From Dipetalonema caudispina (taxonomy: Eukaryota; Nematoda; Chromadorea; Rhabditida; Onchocercidae): DNA of 64,000 bases. This document shows, piece by piece, positions 53,664-62,931 of the stretch. The notes beneath the pieces are model-generated. The model made no database searches, was not told the DNA's origin, and saw only the letters and a program-made list of their open reading frames with translations. Positions within the stretch are counted from its first letter, which is position 1, and every line of letters starts with the position of its first letter. The stretch is from the NCBI GenBank assembly GCA_013365325.1, contig JABVXV010000045.1, forward strand, positions 124,001 through 188,000. Reading direction: 5' to 3'. Made by a program: the position numbers and the translations under genes.

Positions 53664-54523
53664 AGCTTTATAAAGAAATCATTAAATCAGCAGGTTGTAG
53701 GTAAAAATAGATTTATTTCAGGTTTAAAAAAACTTAAGACAGGAAACTTTTACTTGAATCAAAGATAATATTATTTCTCCTACGGCTTCTCAACCCTTCT
53801 CTCTTTTTCAATTCCCTTTAAAATTTTTAAAATTTTAAAGCTTAATGATGGCTCGAAAACTTTAACACTAATGAAACTGAAAACTAAAATGGACACCATT
53901 TCTTATTATTTAAGCGCCTTGGTTGCTATAACGATGACAGCAACAGCGACCTTGCGAATTAACTGATTTCAATTCATATAGCCTGCATTTATAAATGGTT
54001 TATCGCCCAACCACCCCACCCACAGTTATGGAGTTGCTGAGGACATCTTTTCAATTTATTTAAATTGCTTCATACGACAAATTACTATAAATTGTAGATT
54101 TTGACAGAAATTCTAAATTCGATTTTCAGAAAATAAAATAGAAAAAAATTAATAGCAAAAAGAGTTCCTAGAATACCTTTTAAAAATATCTTGCGAATTT
54201 TATGTATATTTTGGATTTTTCAAAATTTGAAGCAATGTGAAATAGGTTATCTTTTTTTTATCGCCATGAAATGTAGAAGGAAGCCAATATTAGTAAGTCA
54301 ATTGCTGTCGGAAACATTTTCAGTAACTTACTTTTTCGGTTTCTCCAGTATTATCCGGATAAACAATGTAAAAATTGGCTCTGATACCATCAGACGGAGT
54401 GCCATTAAAGTAGCCAATGATATGTCCAACAGGCGTCTGTTCAGAAATATTGAAAACTCTTTGTTGCTCACATACAGTACTTCTCAATACAGTAATTATG
54501 ATCAGTATTTGATACGTAAACAT
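25296..54523 (-). CDS. Giant Dachsous-like cadherin (probable cdh-1 orthologue), complete, about 48 exons
   Basis: A single-pass adhesion protein of the Dachsous type, expected at cell-cell contacts where such cadherins bind Fat-like partners in planar polarity and growth control. Exon 1 (54332-54523) starts MFTYQILIIITVLRSTVC, a signal peptide, and ends at a perfect GTAAGT donor. About 25 cadherin repeats follow. Canonical calcium linkers include IDENDNAPIF (53000), LDANDNAPEF (50400), EDVNDNAPIF (40880), TDANDNSPIF (39400), LDVNDNKPEF (38700), EDINDHQPQF (35430), TDENDNVPVF (33220) and MDLNDNVPYF (29640). The membrane exon is 26863-27027. Four tail exons end at the stop at 25296. I see no EGF or laminin-G module, which argues against Fat-like CDH-3 and CDH-4. 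The estimated length is 2,700-2,900 residues. One 7.1 kb intron, about 41716-48838, contains the antisense OSCP1 gene. The cadherin family is certain; the cdh-1 assignment rests on architecture. Confidence 0.93.
25428..26471 (-). other. Cytoplasmic-tail exons of the cadherin
   Basis: Three exons (about 26353-26471, 25860-25989, 25428-25667) encode most of a tail of about 205 residues. The first is basic (KHNLRHSRLHLTP). The second holds the acidic and Ser-rich block YSMPDSGIDPDDISVTSS followed by DYLNQVGVTP. The third holds DPEISDLIYAKVDEIL and DEIYAELYGLLEA. I see no catenin-binding region of the classical type. The PDSGI-type block resembles Dachsous and protocadherin tails, from memory only. 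Confidence 0.7.
26492..26570. repeat. Tandem duplication, unit about 40 bp, two copies
   Basis: Two head-to-tail copies begin with AAAAAGACAAAATTAA and contain TTATTTAACAAGC. They differ at a few positions. They lie in the cadherin intron between the membrane exon and the first tail exon, close to the acceptor at 26472. Confidence 0.85.
26863..27027 (-). other. Transmembrane exon of the cadherin
   Basis: The 55-codon exon begins IGDFSPLDVFSTTSTLTVTQ, enters a hydrophobic helix (GSLLLFFVLLFILITLIINM) and leaves with the stop-transfer sequence RTRSRTKPMKQ. Its acceptor (TTATAG) and donor (GTAAAC) are intact. It fixes the boundary between ectodomain and cytoplasmic tail. Confidence 0.92.
27240..31190 (-). 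other. Cadherin ectodomain segment nearest the membrane (last 6-7 repeats)
   Basis: Repeats read in order from the right. AAATYGTLIGTVVATDVDAD and DPFTGKIFL lie near 31100. EDVNDNVPQF and ANDPDTGLAG lie near 30700. A degenerate linker sits near 30280. MDLNDNVPYF lies near 29640 and MAMDNDSGDNGRISYQILSG near 29050. Another degenerate linker (about 28810) and GIDEYPPVF (28140) follow. AIDHDSGIDGVIQYEM is near 27630. The final piece before the membrane (about 27240-27330) is a short non-cadherin stretch. Confidence 0.85.
31497..36560 (-). other. Cadherin ectodomain, middle segment
   Basis: Repeats with canonical linkers EDINDHQPQF (35430), TDENDNVPVF (33220) and NRNDNIPSF (31540, a short exon). 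These alternate with repeats whose linkers have lost the DxNDN pattern (about 36110, 34720, 33830, 32510). Internal cadherin signatures remain clear: DPDTAEILL, AVDDDAGDNAKITYALVEGN, IYAWDEDKGSDGEIFYKIVG, AIDQDEGPSGKIVYSIIEDA. Introns are mostly 100-400 bases. Confidence 0.85.
34238..34260. repeat. T10A13 homopolymer palindrome
   Basis: Ten Ts are followed directly by thirteen As inside a cadherin intron, next to the exon near 34270. It would form a self-complementary structure and is prone to sequencing error. Confidence 0.8.
36561..41720 (-). other. Cadherin ectodomain segment left of the giant intron
   Basis: From right to left: an exon carrying LHYSLSKTDSVKEPFRIDTQ (about 41543-41715), EDVNDNAPIF (40760-40930), YRFATEESDAFRLDSKSG (40148-40296), a degenerate linker with SSIPTPQFTS (39940), TDANDNSPIF (39400), LDVNDNKPEF (38700), LDINDNSPSC (38060), then a divergent stretch (36700-37610) with LDRNGDRQARS and FDNDGRPKQITF. 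Splice phases join cleanly through the exons checked. Confidence 0.85.
41980..46373 (+). CDS. OSCP1: OSCP1 homologue (organic solute carrier partner 1), nested in a cadherin intron on the opposite strand
   Basis: OSCP1 proteins modulate organic-solute transporters in mammals and are found mainly in ciliated eukaryotes; the function here is inferred. Nine exons were reconstructed in continuous phase: 41980-42057, 42249-42427, 42589-42757, 42948-43022, 43294-43503, 43754-43831, 44082-44187, 44346-44479 and 46227-46373, giving 391 residues, close to the usual length of about 390. Recognisable segments in order: MSLKCMPLLFLNMGSEMVYI, TKFLKELFKPQ, SMDKLYALMMMTYKYQ, LNHLDCIRKI, LLNFFQDSRINVSMFLRENK, GRFILFPES, GTTLGTNMYMSPES, GFDLNLFADD, and the C-terminal PRSKKGEDVLNLLDEVA. 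The start ATG matches the family N-terminus. Its promoter must lie within about 265 bp of cadherin intron, since a cadherin exon starts near 41715. If the donor at 44480 is ignored, translation stops at 44527, giving a protein lacking the last segment. Confidence 0.93.
46374..48838. other. Remainder of the giant cadherin intron
   Basis: This stretch lies between the OSCP1 stop and the cadherin exon at 48839-49026. It should contain the OSCP1 3' UTR; an AATAAA occurs near 46890. Short frames at 47638-47856 (minus) and 47779-47973 (plus) overlap each other and fit neither gene. I see no further coding region. Confidence 0.6.
48839..53160 (-). other. Cadherin ectodomain, N-terminal segment (repeats 1-6)
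   Basis: Exons with readable boundaries: 52972-53160 (LRQLDYERRTSYHLIAVPID, IDENDNAPIF), 51352-51440 (VAISEFAALN), about 50957-51070 (NGQLDREYCGQYELLIEALD), 50254-50437 (LDANDNAPEF, HAVDPDLGENARIAYSIAK), about 49795-50102, 49448-49625, 49161-49370 (LDVNDNAPKF, ASDLDSGENGRIHYTLSD) and 48839-49026 (RPPLFTKPLYDVTVKEDAEP). The linkers of repeats 3 (KSNQPKLLF) and 5 (SSGRPPLF) lack the calcium-binding pattern. The exon near 51070 has a weak acceptor. Confidence 0.85.
52033..52078. repeat. Perfect 18-bp inverted repeat with 10-base loop
   Basis: ATTGAAATTAAATAACTT at 52033-52050 is followed after AAAGTAATGC by its exact reverse complement at 52061-52078, then by a T-rich run. It lies in the cadherin intron between 51440 and 52972. 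A transcript would fold into a stable AT-rich stem. Confidence 0.9.
53634..53659. repeat. Poly-T run of 26
   Basis: An uninterrupted T run in the first cadherin intron. On the transcribed minus strand it is a poly-A run. It could be a remnant of a retroposed tail, but I see no retroelement beside it. Confidence 0.85.
54332..54523 (-). other. First coding exon of the cadherin with signal peptide
   Basis: The ATG at 54523 opens a 64-codon exon. Hydrophobic residues MFTYQILIIITVLRSTVC form a signal peptide. The mature start, EQQRVFNISEQTPVGHIIGY, is a typical first cadherin strand. The donor GTAAGT is at 54331. The region directly upstream has no in-frame extension and contains a TTTTCAG that could serve spliced-leader addition. 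Confidence 0.85.
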
Positions 54524-55120
54524 TCGGATAACAGTAATAATAGTGGAATTACTGTAATAAGATGGAAATGGATAGTTTTTGTTTATGGGATAGACCCGAG
54601 GTCATCGACAGGGTCATCACATCATAGTCGATCTGAAAAGCAACCATCATCAGTAGATGATAATGATCAGCGAGATACCATTCCGGTCCGTATAACATCC
54701 GCACATTACATCGGCATTAGTACTTTGATGATTCTTTTAAGGCCATTTTCAGACGATTAAAAAGACACTTGAATAAATGGGGTTTTTTTGGAAAAATCAT
54801 CCAAGTACTTCTTACTACAAGAAATGAAGCATGATTTGAGGCTTCCAACATTTTCCGAATACATACGACATTTTGAAGCAGTCGTGGAAACAATGGTTAA
54901 GGTTGTATATCACATACCAATAACTCGGTTAGGTAAATCACCTCGTACTGTTACAAACAATTCTGTTACGAACTATGCGTACCAATTCAACGATTTTGTT
55001 TTGTTATGAAAATTAAACAGCGCTGCTTTTACTAAGCAATATTCTAAATGGATGGATGAAGAAGATAGACAGCAGTGGTATCAGTAAAATTAATTTGATA
55101 GATAATGATAGGGTATCAAA

Positions 55121-55300
55121 ATGCAGGTATTGAATTTTGTATTTGTTGAAAACAGGTTTGCCGGAAGGGCACCATCTCCACATGGAATGCTCGTTCACAC
55201 TATGCACGGAACATGGGAATACTTCGAGATGTACCAGTACGATGCAGTGAATTCCGGGATTTGCCAGTACAATAAGATTTTTGTTCAGGGAAGCAATTAA
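55121..55300 (+). CDS. Doubtful 59-codon ORF
   Basis: An ATG-started frame reads MQVLNFVFVENRFAGRAPSP and later HTMHGTWEYFEMYQYDAV. Its composition is more balanced than the surrounding AT-rich noise, and the 55150-55270 stretch is locally GC-richer. No homology is recognised and no splice partner is evident. It could equally be a non-coding 5' exon or enhancer of the cadherin gene. Confidence 0.15.
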   Translation: MQVLNFVFVENRFAGRAPSPHGMLVHTMHGTWEYFEMYQYDAVNSGICQYNKIFVQGSN

Positions 55301-56835
55301 TCTTTTTTTAGCTATGCTAATTTTGGAACACAAAAAATTTAAAAAATGAAATAAAAACAGAATGATCAAGAAAATCTCATCCAGAAAATTTTTCACAAGT
55401 GAACCAGAAATACTAATGAAAGAGAAGTAGACAAAAAGTTAAAATTAGTTTGTAACTATATTAAATTAAGTCATTAAGTTAGTGTTATCCTTTTCAACCG
55501 CTCCATCCACTGAAATAGCTCCGAAATCTGCCGGATTATGATGAGACAGGCTAGCAACAATCATTACGGATGCTGTTTGAAGAAGAAAAGCAATATTTGT
55601 GTAGTGGAAATGAAATTCTGAGTTCAATTTGTACTAAACGAAAGCATTGTTGAATTAATGAAAAATAGATTGCTCGAATCTTCCAAATGTAAATGTTTAA
55701 TCTGTTTCTTTTTCGAAAAGAATGGGTTCTTTTCTGTTTCACTGAATTTTCATTCATCATTGAAAAAGGAAAAGCTATGAATAATTTGGGTATCAATCAT
55801 TGGATGTTTGAACTTCATTGACCTGCAGGAGGATGTCATTATTGCTTTCGATAGTTAAGTATTGAACCGAACAGTTTGAAATTGACATGACAATAAGAGA
55901 GCCGGAAAATGGAAGTAAAGAATAAATAAGTTAATTATACTGATAATGGCTGGACAGGAATGACTAAAATGTTGGGTGACTTCTGAAAACCATTTCAAAG
56001 CGATTATCCCATTGTTGTAGAGCAAATAAAAGAAAGAAGAAGAATTGAAAGCACCAAAAATTGGTACTTAGCAAATTACTTTAAAAGGTAGCCAAATGAT
56101 TCAAAAGAAATTTACGTTATTGAAAGCAAGTCATATTATTATCTGTCATTACAAATAATCTTACTTACAAAAAATGTGAAAATTTATTCACTCCCTAATT
56201 TGTCTTAATTCAGTACAAGTTCAAATTTCATTTCTCTGATACAAAATCAATGAATTTGGAGCAGTATTGTTGAAACGTGAAAACTCAATCCATTAATAAT
56301 TCAAAATACGGGTTAAACGATAAGCTACACAATAAGTAATGAAACAATAAGCACTGAAAGTAGCATAGATGATACATATAACGCAGCAAGAAGTAATGCA
56401 AATAACATTAATGAGTAGTACAAGTAATATTCCTTACATCACTATCGTCTGAAACTGGACAAGAACGCCAAGCAGATAATTCTGATGTCGAGGAGACTAA
56501 ACTGATGGAAACTGTTTCAAAAAAATATGCAAAAAGATAAAGGCATTTTAAGATTTCCTCAAGAAAAGAGAAGAAGCTCGGTACCTAATAAGATTTAGTG
56601 AATTTCAAATGGGTGAGAGAGATGTGCTATCGACCAATTCACCGTTTTATAATATTAAGTGAATTGCGGCGGAGAATGTTGTACGGGGTGGATCCGGGGC
56701 TGTTCGCTATATTTGTTGTAGTTTTCTTGGGTCAGCAATGAGGGGATGAAGGAACAGAAAGAAAGGGGACGAAGTTGACAGCAAGGGGTGGTGTCAAAAA
56801 GATGGGTTGAAAGGGAGGACACCGCCTCCATAAAA

Positions 56836-56922
56836 ATGGCGATTTCAGTTCAACTCGAAGCGAAGTTACCAGTTACGGCATTATTACCGCTAGTAATTTA
56901 CTTGTCCTTGGTGTCTGAATAA
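56836..56922 (+). CDS. Candidate micropeptide or first exon with signal-peptide character
   Basis: An ATG in an A-rich context opens 28 codons: MAISVQLEAKLPVTALLPL and then a short hydrophobic end before TAA. It lies in a GC-richer patch. A GTAATT donor-like site after the leucine at 56891 is in phase 0. This matches the phase needed by the exon starting at 60271, so it might be that gene's first exon across a long intron. This is speculative. Confidence 0.2.
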   Translation: MAISVQLEAKLPVTALLPLVIYLSLVSE

Positions 56923-57142
56923 CAATAAATAACTAAATCTCAAAAGCATTCCTTCCGTATTTCTTCGGAATCCCTCCGGCTCTATCCCAAATACCGAAAC
57001 TGTACTACGACAATCCATCCTGCTGTAAAATGACAATGTGACGAATACTCCGGGCATTATATATGCAAATCTTTTCATAGCTCTCACAATTGAGTTTCTT
57101 GCCTTATTGATATGCTAAATAAGAAATGAAAGAGGATGGACG

Positions 57143-57168
57143 GAGAGAGAGAGAGAGAAAGAGAGAGA
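57143..57168. repeat. GA microsatellite
   Basis: (GA)n with one AAA interruption, in the upstream region of the cadherin. Confidence 0.9.
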
Positions 57169-58353
57169 ATAGATGGGTCACTTGCGATTTTCAAGAATTA
57201 CGAATCCTACTCCCGGCCATAGACGTCTTTCAGATTTGTATTAATGCATACAGATGAAGGCAAAGAGAATCTTTGAAAAATGTGCTTATCGAGATATCAA
57301 ACGTTAACGTCTGTTGTGCTTTTTTAACTGCAATAACGGAAATTCAATCAATTTGAAATTTTACCACTCGAAATGGATAAGAAAGGAGGATAAATTGATT
57401 TGGCGAAATACAAAGTATTCCAAAGTGAACTTGCTTAAACAGAACTGAATAAGTTAATGACTAAGAAAAGGAAGATGGAATAGGGAGGAATAGATTGAGA
57501 ATTGAATTAGTATATGATAACTGAATTAGATAGGTTAGAATAGAGTGAGATGAAGTTCCTTGTTGGTTACATTTGTTTCGCTCTCATTTCCCTTTGATGC
57601 TTTTCGAACTGATAATAAATGGCAAATTGATACTGTAATCACTTCAATTCATTTTAAAAGCATTACATTATGCAAATTAGCAATGATAGATATGATAAAT
57701 GAAATGTGGTAACAATTCTGAGATCAAATCCTATTCCAAAAGGAAGCAAACAGTTAATGATTTGAAATGTTGAAATGTGTGATAACGAGTTTACGAGAAG
57801 TTCATATATGCGCACATAGATCAACCGAACAGAAGCTACTATTTGAAAAGGGGCTTATATATCAAAAGCTTCTTGAAATTGGGTCATTCCCATGATTTAC
57901 AAATTTATTTATAGTGATATTATTAAGTCTCTGGTGGATGGCGTTCATCCAAGCGTCAAAGCCGCCTGTGAATTTTTCTGTTCTTCAGACTAATCACAAC
58001 ATAGTTCAAATATTTCATGAATCCTACGCTGATGTCTTTCGTCATCACACATCTCAATGTTTTCTATAATTCACTTATTTATGATACGATAGCAATTGCT
58101 CATTTCCAAAATTGTGAATTTCAACAATCAAAATAGGTCATCAGCTGTTTTCCCTCTTTTCCGATGTCACCTCCTCTGTCATTAACCGCCATTTCTTCTT
58201 AAGTACCATATAAAGAAATGTAAAGTCTTCACAAATTTTTACCTATTTTATAGTGTCACATTAAACGGATTAATTATTGGTAATGTGTTGTTGATATTAA
58301 GCAGTGTCAATTTTCGCTCTTACCATTAAATTCAATAAGAATAATAATAAAAG

Positions 58354-58354
<1 letters not shown>

Positions 58355-58425
<71 letters not shown>
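58355..58425. repeat. TTA/ATT trinucleotide microsatellite, about 23 units
   Basis: An uninterrupted (TTA)n run of about 71 bp. A short complementary (AAT)n run just before it (58340-58350) would let it fold back on itself. Likely polymorphic. Confidence 0.95.
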
Positions 58426-59681
58426 TTATTACTGCGTAATTTGAAATCCATTTATAGCAATGCTAGCACTTTGTGGAGCCATTAACAGAATGGAAAATTT
58501 TGAGAAGAAATGATTTTTTAGAAGTAAAAATTTGATTAAAACTCGAAGATATAAATTGAAAGGCAAAGATAGACAGACCGATGTACGATGTGACTGACGT
58601 ACGTAAGGTCTGAACAGGGAAAGAATCATTAGCGACAAATGAAGTAAAATGATGATGGAAAGTTGGAATTTACCCAGAACTTGTTGGCCATCAAGTAATA
58701 TATATGGCTTTATGAAATGTTTTTGATACTTTTTAAACAAATTTTTCATTGAAGAATTAATTTAGAACAAATGGCGGAGACAAAACTTACGTTAGATTGA
58801 AGGGTAGAAGGGAAGAAGGAGGATAAAGAAGTAGCTGCCAAGAGGAAGTTAGTCATTTTACAATTTTGCATTCCTGTTTTGCACCTGATTCGGTTTAAAT
58901 GAAAATAAAGGGAAGAAGTGAAAGGAGATAAATGGAGTAAATAAATCGAACGGTTCATTCTCTTTACAAAAGGAAGAAGACTGAAGGGGCAAAGAGGTGA
59001 CAGAAAGGGACGATGTACCGCGTCATCTGATTATACCAAATTTTCTTGAATCATATCAAATGTTCGAAACATATTATGTCCAGCTGTACTAAACGACTTA
59101 TTTTCATTAAATTTATTGCCACATATTAGTGTGCAACGCTGCTGACCTTTGACATCCGCGTTTGTAATTTCTGTGAGACGCTCAATTTGCATATTGCACT
59201 AGGCGGTAGATTCGAAATGTTATGCAAATTGGTTGTTAACTAAAAGGATAGGATGGGTAAGGGATAAATAGATTAGAACAGGATATGGCTCGAAGATTGG
59301 ATGTCCATATCTCACTATCTAGTGTCCACTTTTAGGTAGTGTGGTCAATTTTTATATACAGATAGCACTTCGATAACATTAGGTCAAGAAGGTATCCATG
59401 AAATTTTGACGTCTTTATATGTATTGTTGAGAACAGTTAAATTAAGAGGAAGTTGTTTGGGGCAGAATTTACTGATAGAAATATATTTTTTTTTACCATT
59501 CGTATTTCACTTTGATATCTTGTGTTTCTTTTAACCATGCATGCTTCCTTCTCTTATGAACAGCATTTGCATCAAAAATTTATTTCAGTTCAACAATAAT
59601 CATCATTTGAAGTAAATACTTCAGTTTTATTAACAGAGAATTGACTAACTGTCAAAAGGAGAAAGAAGACAGTAGAAAAGG

Positions 59682-59834
59682 ATGGCGCAGGCAATCCAGC
59701 ACTTCAAGCTTCTTATGTATATGAAAAAGCCGAAACCTTGGCGTGAAGTGAGCGATAACGATGGGAATAGAATGAACCGTTGTAAAAAGGCACGAAATGT
59801 TGACAGGATTTGCAGGTATTACTATAAGAATTAA
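59682..59834 (+). CDS. Doubtful 50-codon ORF, possible 5' exon of the next gene
   Basis: An ATG-started frame reads MAQAIQHFKLLMYMKKPKPW followed by REVSDNDGNRMNRC. It is basic and hydrophilic, with mixed codon use. A GTGAGC donor-like site after CGT GAA is in phase 0, compatible with the acceptor at 60270. No family is recognised. It competes with the ORF at 56836 as the possible 5' end of the gene at 60271-61636. Confidence 0.2.
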   Translation: MAQAIQHFKLLMYMKKPKPWREVSDNDGNRMNRCKKARNVDRICRYYYKN

Positions 59835-60270
59835 CATTATTATATTGATATCATTCACTCCTTCAAATCTTTAAATAAATTTTTGAACTGGTGATAATTT
59901 CCACTGATAAATATGATCTTATTTCATATTTCTGATACTTTGTTCAAACTCTTCGATTTTATTTAGGCGGCTCGTGATTAACCGTGCTCCGAGCGTCCTG
60001 TTGAACTGTGACACCCCACGAATCAGTAAAAAGAAATGCCACAAAAGAAAAGCTGAACCTCCGTTTTTGATAAGGAATTGTATTAGTGGGGTGGGTTGGT
60101 TTTTTAAAGCTACTCGTAAAGTTAGTTGAACTAATGAAAAAGGATTTATGAAGATTTTTGTCACTTAATAGATGTGGTCGTTTGTGATTAATTGATATCT
60201 AAAATTTATTTTACGCCTGTTATCAAATTTAGATTTTCGGTGCTTTCAACATATCATAGAGTTGTTTCAG

Positions 60271-61636
60271 CATGAAACTTGGAGAAATTATACACAGAAG
60301 ATGAAACACTGGACACAACAAGCCAGTTCTTCATCTATAAAGAATCAAAGTCACTTATCATATAATGGTGTTCAGCTAGAAAATGTGCCAACTTTTACAG
60401 CCGTACCAGTAGCTAGTGCTGCATTACTACGTTCTTTTTATACCATTTGGCACATTGGACGCATATCAAGAAAATCATTGAGAACAAGTGAGGAGGTCAC
60501 TTTCCCTACTGCGTTTTGAAATTCAGATTAGGCTTATTAATTTCTGTGACAGAAGCATATGATAAAGCTCAATCTTTTCTTTTCTCACGATGAGGTTTAT
60601 TACCCACAGTTAAGCATTTGAAGAGCAGATGAAAGTGTGCCATCAGAAGATGGGGCCGCTGTGTGGTTCACGAGCATTTCGTTTTGTGGAATTTCTCAGA
60701 TTTCAATTTCCTGGATGAAACAGCAATTTTCCTTTTGTTGTATATTTATTTAGTTATAAAGAGAAATATTTTCTGACCTGCTTCAACTTTTTTCCCTTCA
60801 ATAGAAAGGATATAGAGGATTGGGTACATATGTAGCTGAGTTATTAAGTAAAAGTCAGATTGCTGTATGTCCCAATTATTTTCTAAGGTTTTCAGACTAA
60901 AACAGCTTTGAAAGAACTTTCGGTTTCACCAACAGTCGAAAAATGTTTACGTATAACGCCAAAAGGTGGTATTGCTGCTGAAGTGATTACTGATAAATCG
61001 CAGTTATCGAAACGAGCATTGCATACCCTGAGCCGATGGGCACGAATGACTGAAGATGTAGTGCAAGATGGATACGAATCTGGATACGATGATGATCCTG
61101 TTCAGGTTCCATTTAGCATCTTTATTATAAGCACAACTGTAATCAGAAGCGCTATTTTAATAATTTTAATAGAAAAGTCAATTTTTAATGATTTATGCTG
61201 GGCACTGATCGACGGCGTACATCTTAACACATCAAAATGAAATTGAAGTGAATTTCACCGCAACAGTGAAATGAAAATTGCTACGTCAAGTTATCTGTAA
61301 TGGGAATTTCGTTTACAGTTACCTGTTTCAATAATCATTTTCATAAGGAAGTAAATTGATTTAACTGTATCTTTTTTTTTCTCCTCTGAAGATCTTCGAT
61401 ATATCTTCATAAACTGAATAAATTTAAATTTATTGGAACCCAATGACTTCCCTCATTATGCCCTGCATTAATTTTTTCTTTTTTTTCAGATCTGGAATCG
61501 TGCGATAACTTTTGCTGATGCGTCGTATACGGAAAGTGAATTAAATAATGTCACTAAAACTGTAATTGATGCAACTTCTTTTTCTAGCAGTACGGATAAA
61601 GTAACCCATGACAAAGACGATCTAACAGACTGTTGA
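60271..61636 (+). CDS. Unrecognised multi-exon protein (C-terminal four exons; 5' end unresolved)
   Basis: I do not recognise this protein. Four exons join in phase: 60271 to about 60495, 60805-60864, 60896-61105 and 61490-61636 (TGA). They follow the acceptors TTGTTTCAG, TTCAATAG, GTTTTCAG and TTTTTTCAG, with a GTATGT donor at 60865. The sequence is a Ser/Gln-rich start, PTFTAVPVASAALLRSFYTI with WHIGRISRKSL, GYRGLGTYVAELLSKSQIA, RITPKGGIAAEVITDKSQL, HTLSRWARMTEDVVQDGYES, then an acidic end with IWNRAITFADASYTE and HDKDDLTDC. The first in-frame ATG is at 60301, preceded by a short out-of-frame ATG. Either the protein starts there after spliced-leader addition at 60270, or earlier exons exist. 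The first donor is ambiguous (60488 or 60496). The last exon is polar and Ser/Thr-rich. The strong splice pattern and phase consistency support a real gene. Confidence 0.75.
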
Positions 61637-61803
61637 AGTCTGTTAATTTGAAAGTCTAATCATTATTCGCTGAATGGGGAATTTGCATTTTCTTCAGAAC
61701 TTTTGATCCCATTTAATACAGTTATTGTCCTGGTTAAGATAAACAGCATGGCAAATGCGCATTTATTTTCCAGGTTTTTATCTAAGCGGGACTTGGAATA
61801 AAG

Positions 61804-61819
61804 GAGAGAGAGAGAGAGA
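61804..61819. repeat. Short GA microsatellite
   Basis: Eight GA units shortly after the stop of the unrecognised gene, probably within its 3' flank. Confidence 0.85.
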
Positions 61820-62722
61820 AGGGAGGTTCATTATCAAATACTGCTTTCATATTTATCCGTCACGCATATTTTGGTTGTTTCTCTTTCGTTGTTTTTACCA
61901 GTAATCTTTGTCTCTAACTTCGCACGTGAAATTCGAAGGTTAAAGATTGTCAAATTGTTTGGAATAAGATCAAAGACAGTGGTAATAGATCAAAAGACAT
62001 CCACCATTTTAGAGCAAAGTCAAGTGAGTTACCAGTAGTCAAACTGACTAGAGTGGTAATTTTAGTGGATACTTATTTCGCAGCTCTTTTTGCATAGTTT
62101 TCCATTCACGCGATGTTTTTATTTTCGATTTATTTCAAGTGTTTATTGTTACGTTTACACATTTTCATACTGCATGTGTAGCACATTTTATACTGACACA
62201 AGTGATATGCACTTATCATGTTACATAGCTCGAATAAACCACTATCTTTTCCGGATATAGTCATGTGGCATACATAAAGATCTATTTGATAAATCAGTCA
62301 TAAACAGTGGATGGTATTTGAAGCGTTAAATGAAAGTGGGTGCTTGGTTGTTGGTTTTCTGGATCATGGAGAGAATTTTTCGGAGATGCTAAAGAAGATG
62401 AAGTGGGAGGAAACCGCAAAACATCTCAGGGCAACATCAGCGGGAAAATATGAAATGAATTTGCTTCTAGCATTGCTCATTCTGAAATTTCGAGATATAA
62501 AGGATAGGGGAGGTTTTAAAATTGACAAAAACTGAAACTCGAAATAATGCAGGGAAAGTGGGAGTTGAACTATTCATATTTTAATTCCCGCGCATAATAA
62601 AAATATATTTACCGCAATTTGAAATGGATTTCCGTAAATCCTAATTTAGGCTGTCCGTAACAGGCGTGATGAGTTAGTTTATTTGTTCGGAGTATCCGTG
62701 ATCGGTTGGTTCCGGATTAAGA

Positions 62723-62753
62723 GGTTCGGTTCGGTTCTGTTCTGTTCTGTTGT
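62723..62753. repeat. Pentanucleotide repeat (TTCGG/TTCTG)
   Basis: Two TTCGG-type units run into three TTCTG-type units, about 180 bp upstream of the Tudor-gene start. Other GGTTC and GTTCT words occur just outside. Confidence 0.7.
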
Positions 62754-62931
62754 TTGGAGTTCTGTTGGCGGAGTTCCGATAGACTTAAAAGGCTTTTTCA
62801 GGAGATAGTTCCTCATGGCATTCATGATGCTGCAACTGAATTAGTGCTTTCTTAATACTTCTCGCTGGGCCATGGTACTATCGAAAAGATAAACAGTTTT
62901 CTTCCAGGAACAGTTGACTGACTGCACAAAA

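Larger units (their letters stand above)
54524..60270. other. Upstream region between the divergent cadherin and the unrecognised plus-strand gene
   Basis: It holds the cadherin promoter side and the 5' side of the plus-strand gene. It contains GA and TTA microsatellites, a GC-richer patch at about 56640-56920, and short ORFs listed separately. No established gene is seen. The minus frame 55013-55396 and the others are chance-length. Confidence 0.6.
61637..62931. other. Intergenic region before the Tudor-domain gene
   Basis: 1.3 kb with a GA microsatellite near 61804 and a short pentamer repeat near 62723. A 74-codon plus frame at 62311-62535 (MVFEALNESGCLVVGFLDHG) has a real ATG and mixed composition but no recognised domain or splice link. 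I leave it as non-coding by default. Confidence 0.5.

Noticed and set aside
54191..54760. 189-codon plus-strand open frame, the longest in the window
   Set aside because: It lies antisense over the first cadherin exon, whose signal peptide, cadherin strand and GTAAGT donor are convincing. Its translation shows no domain.
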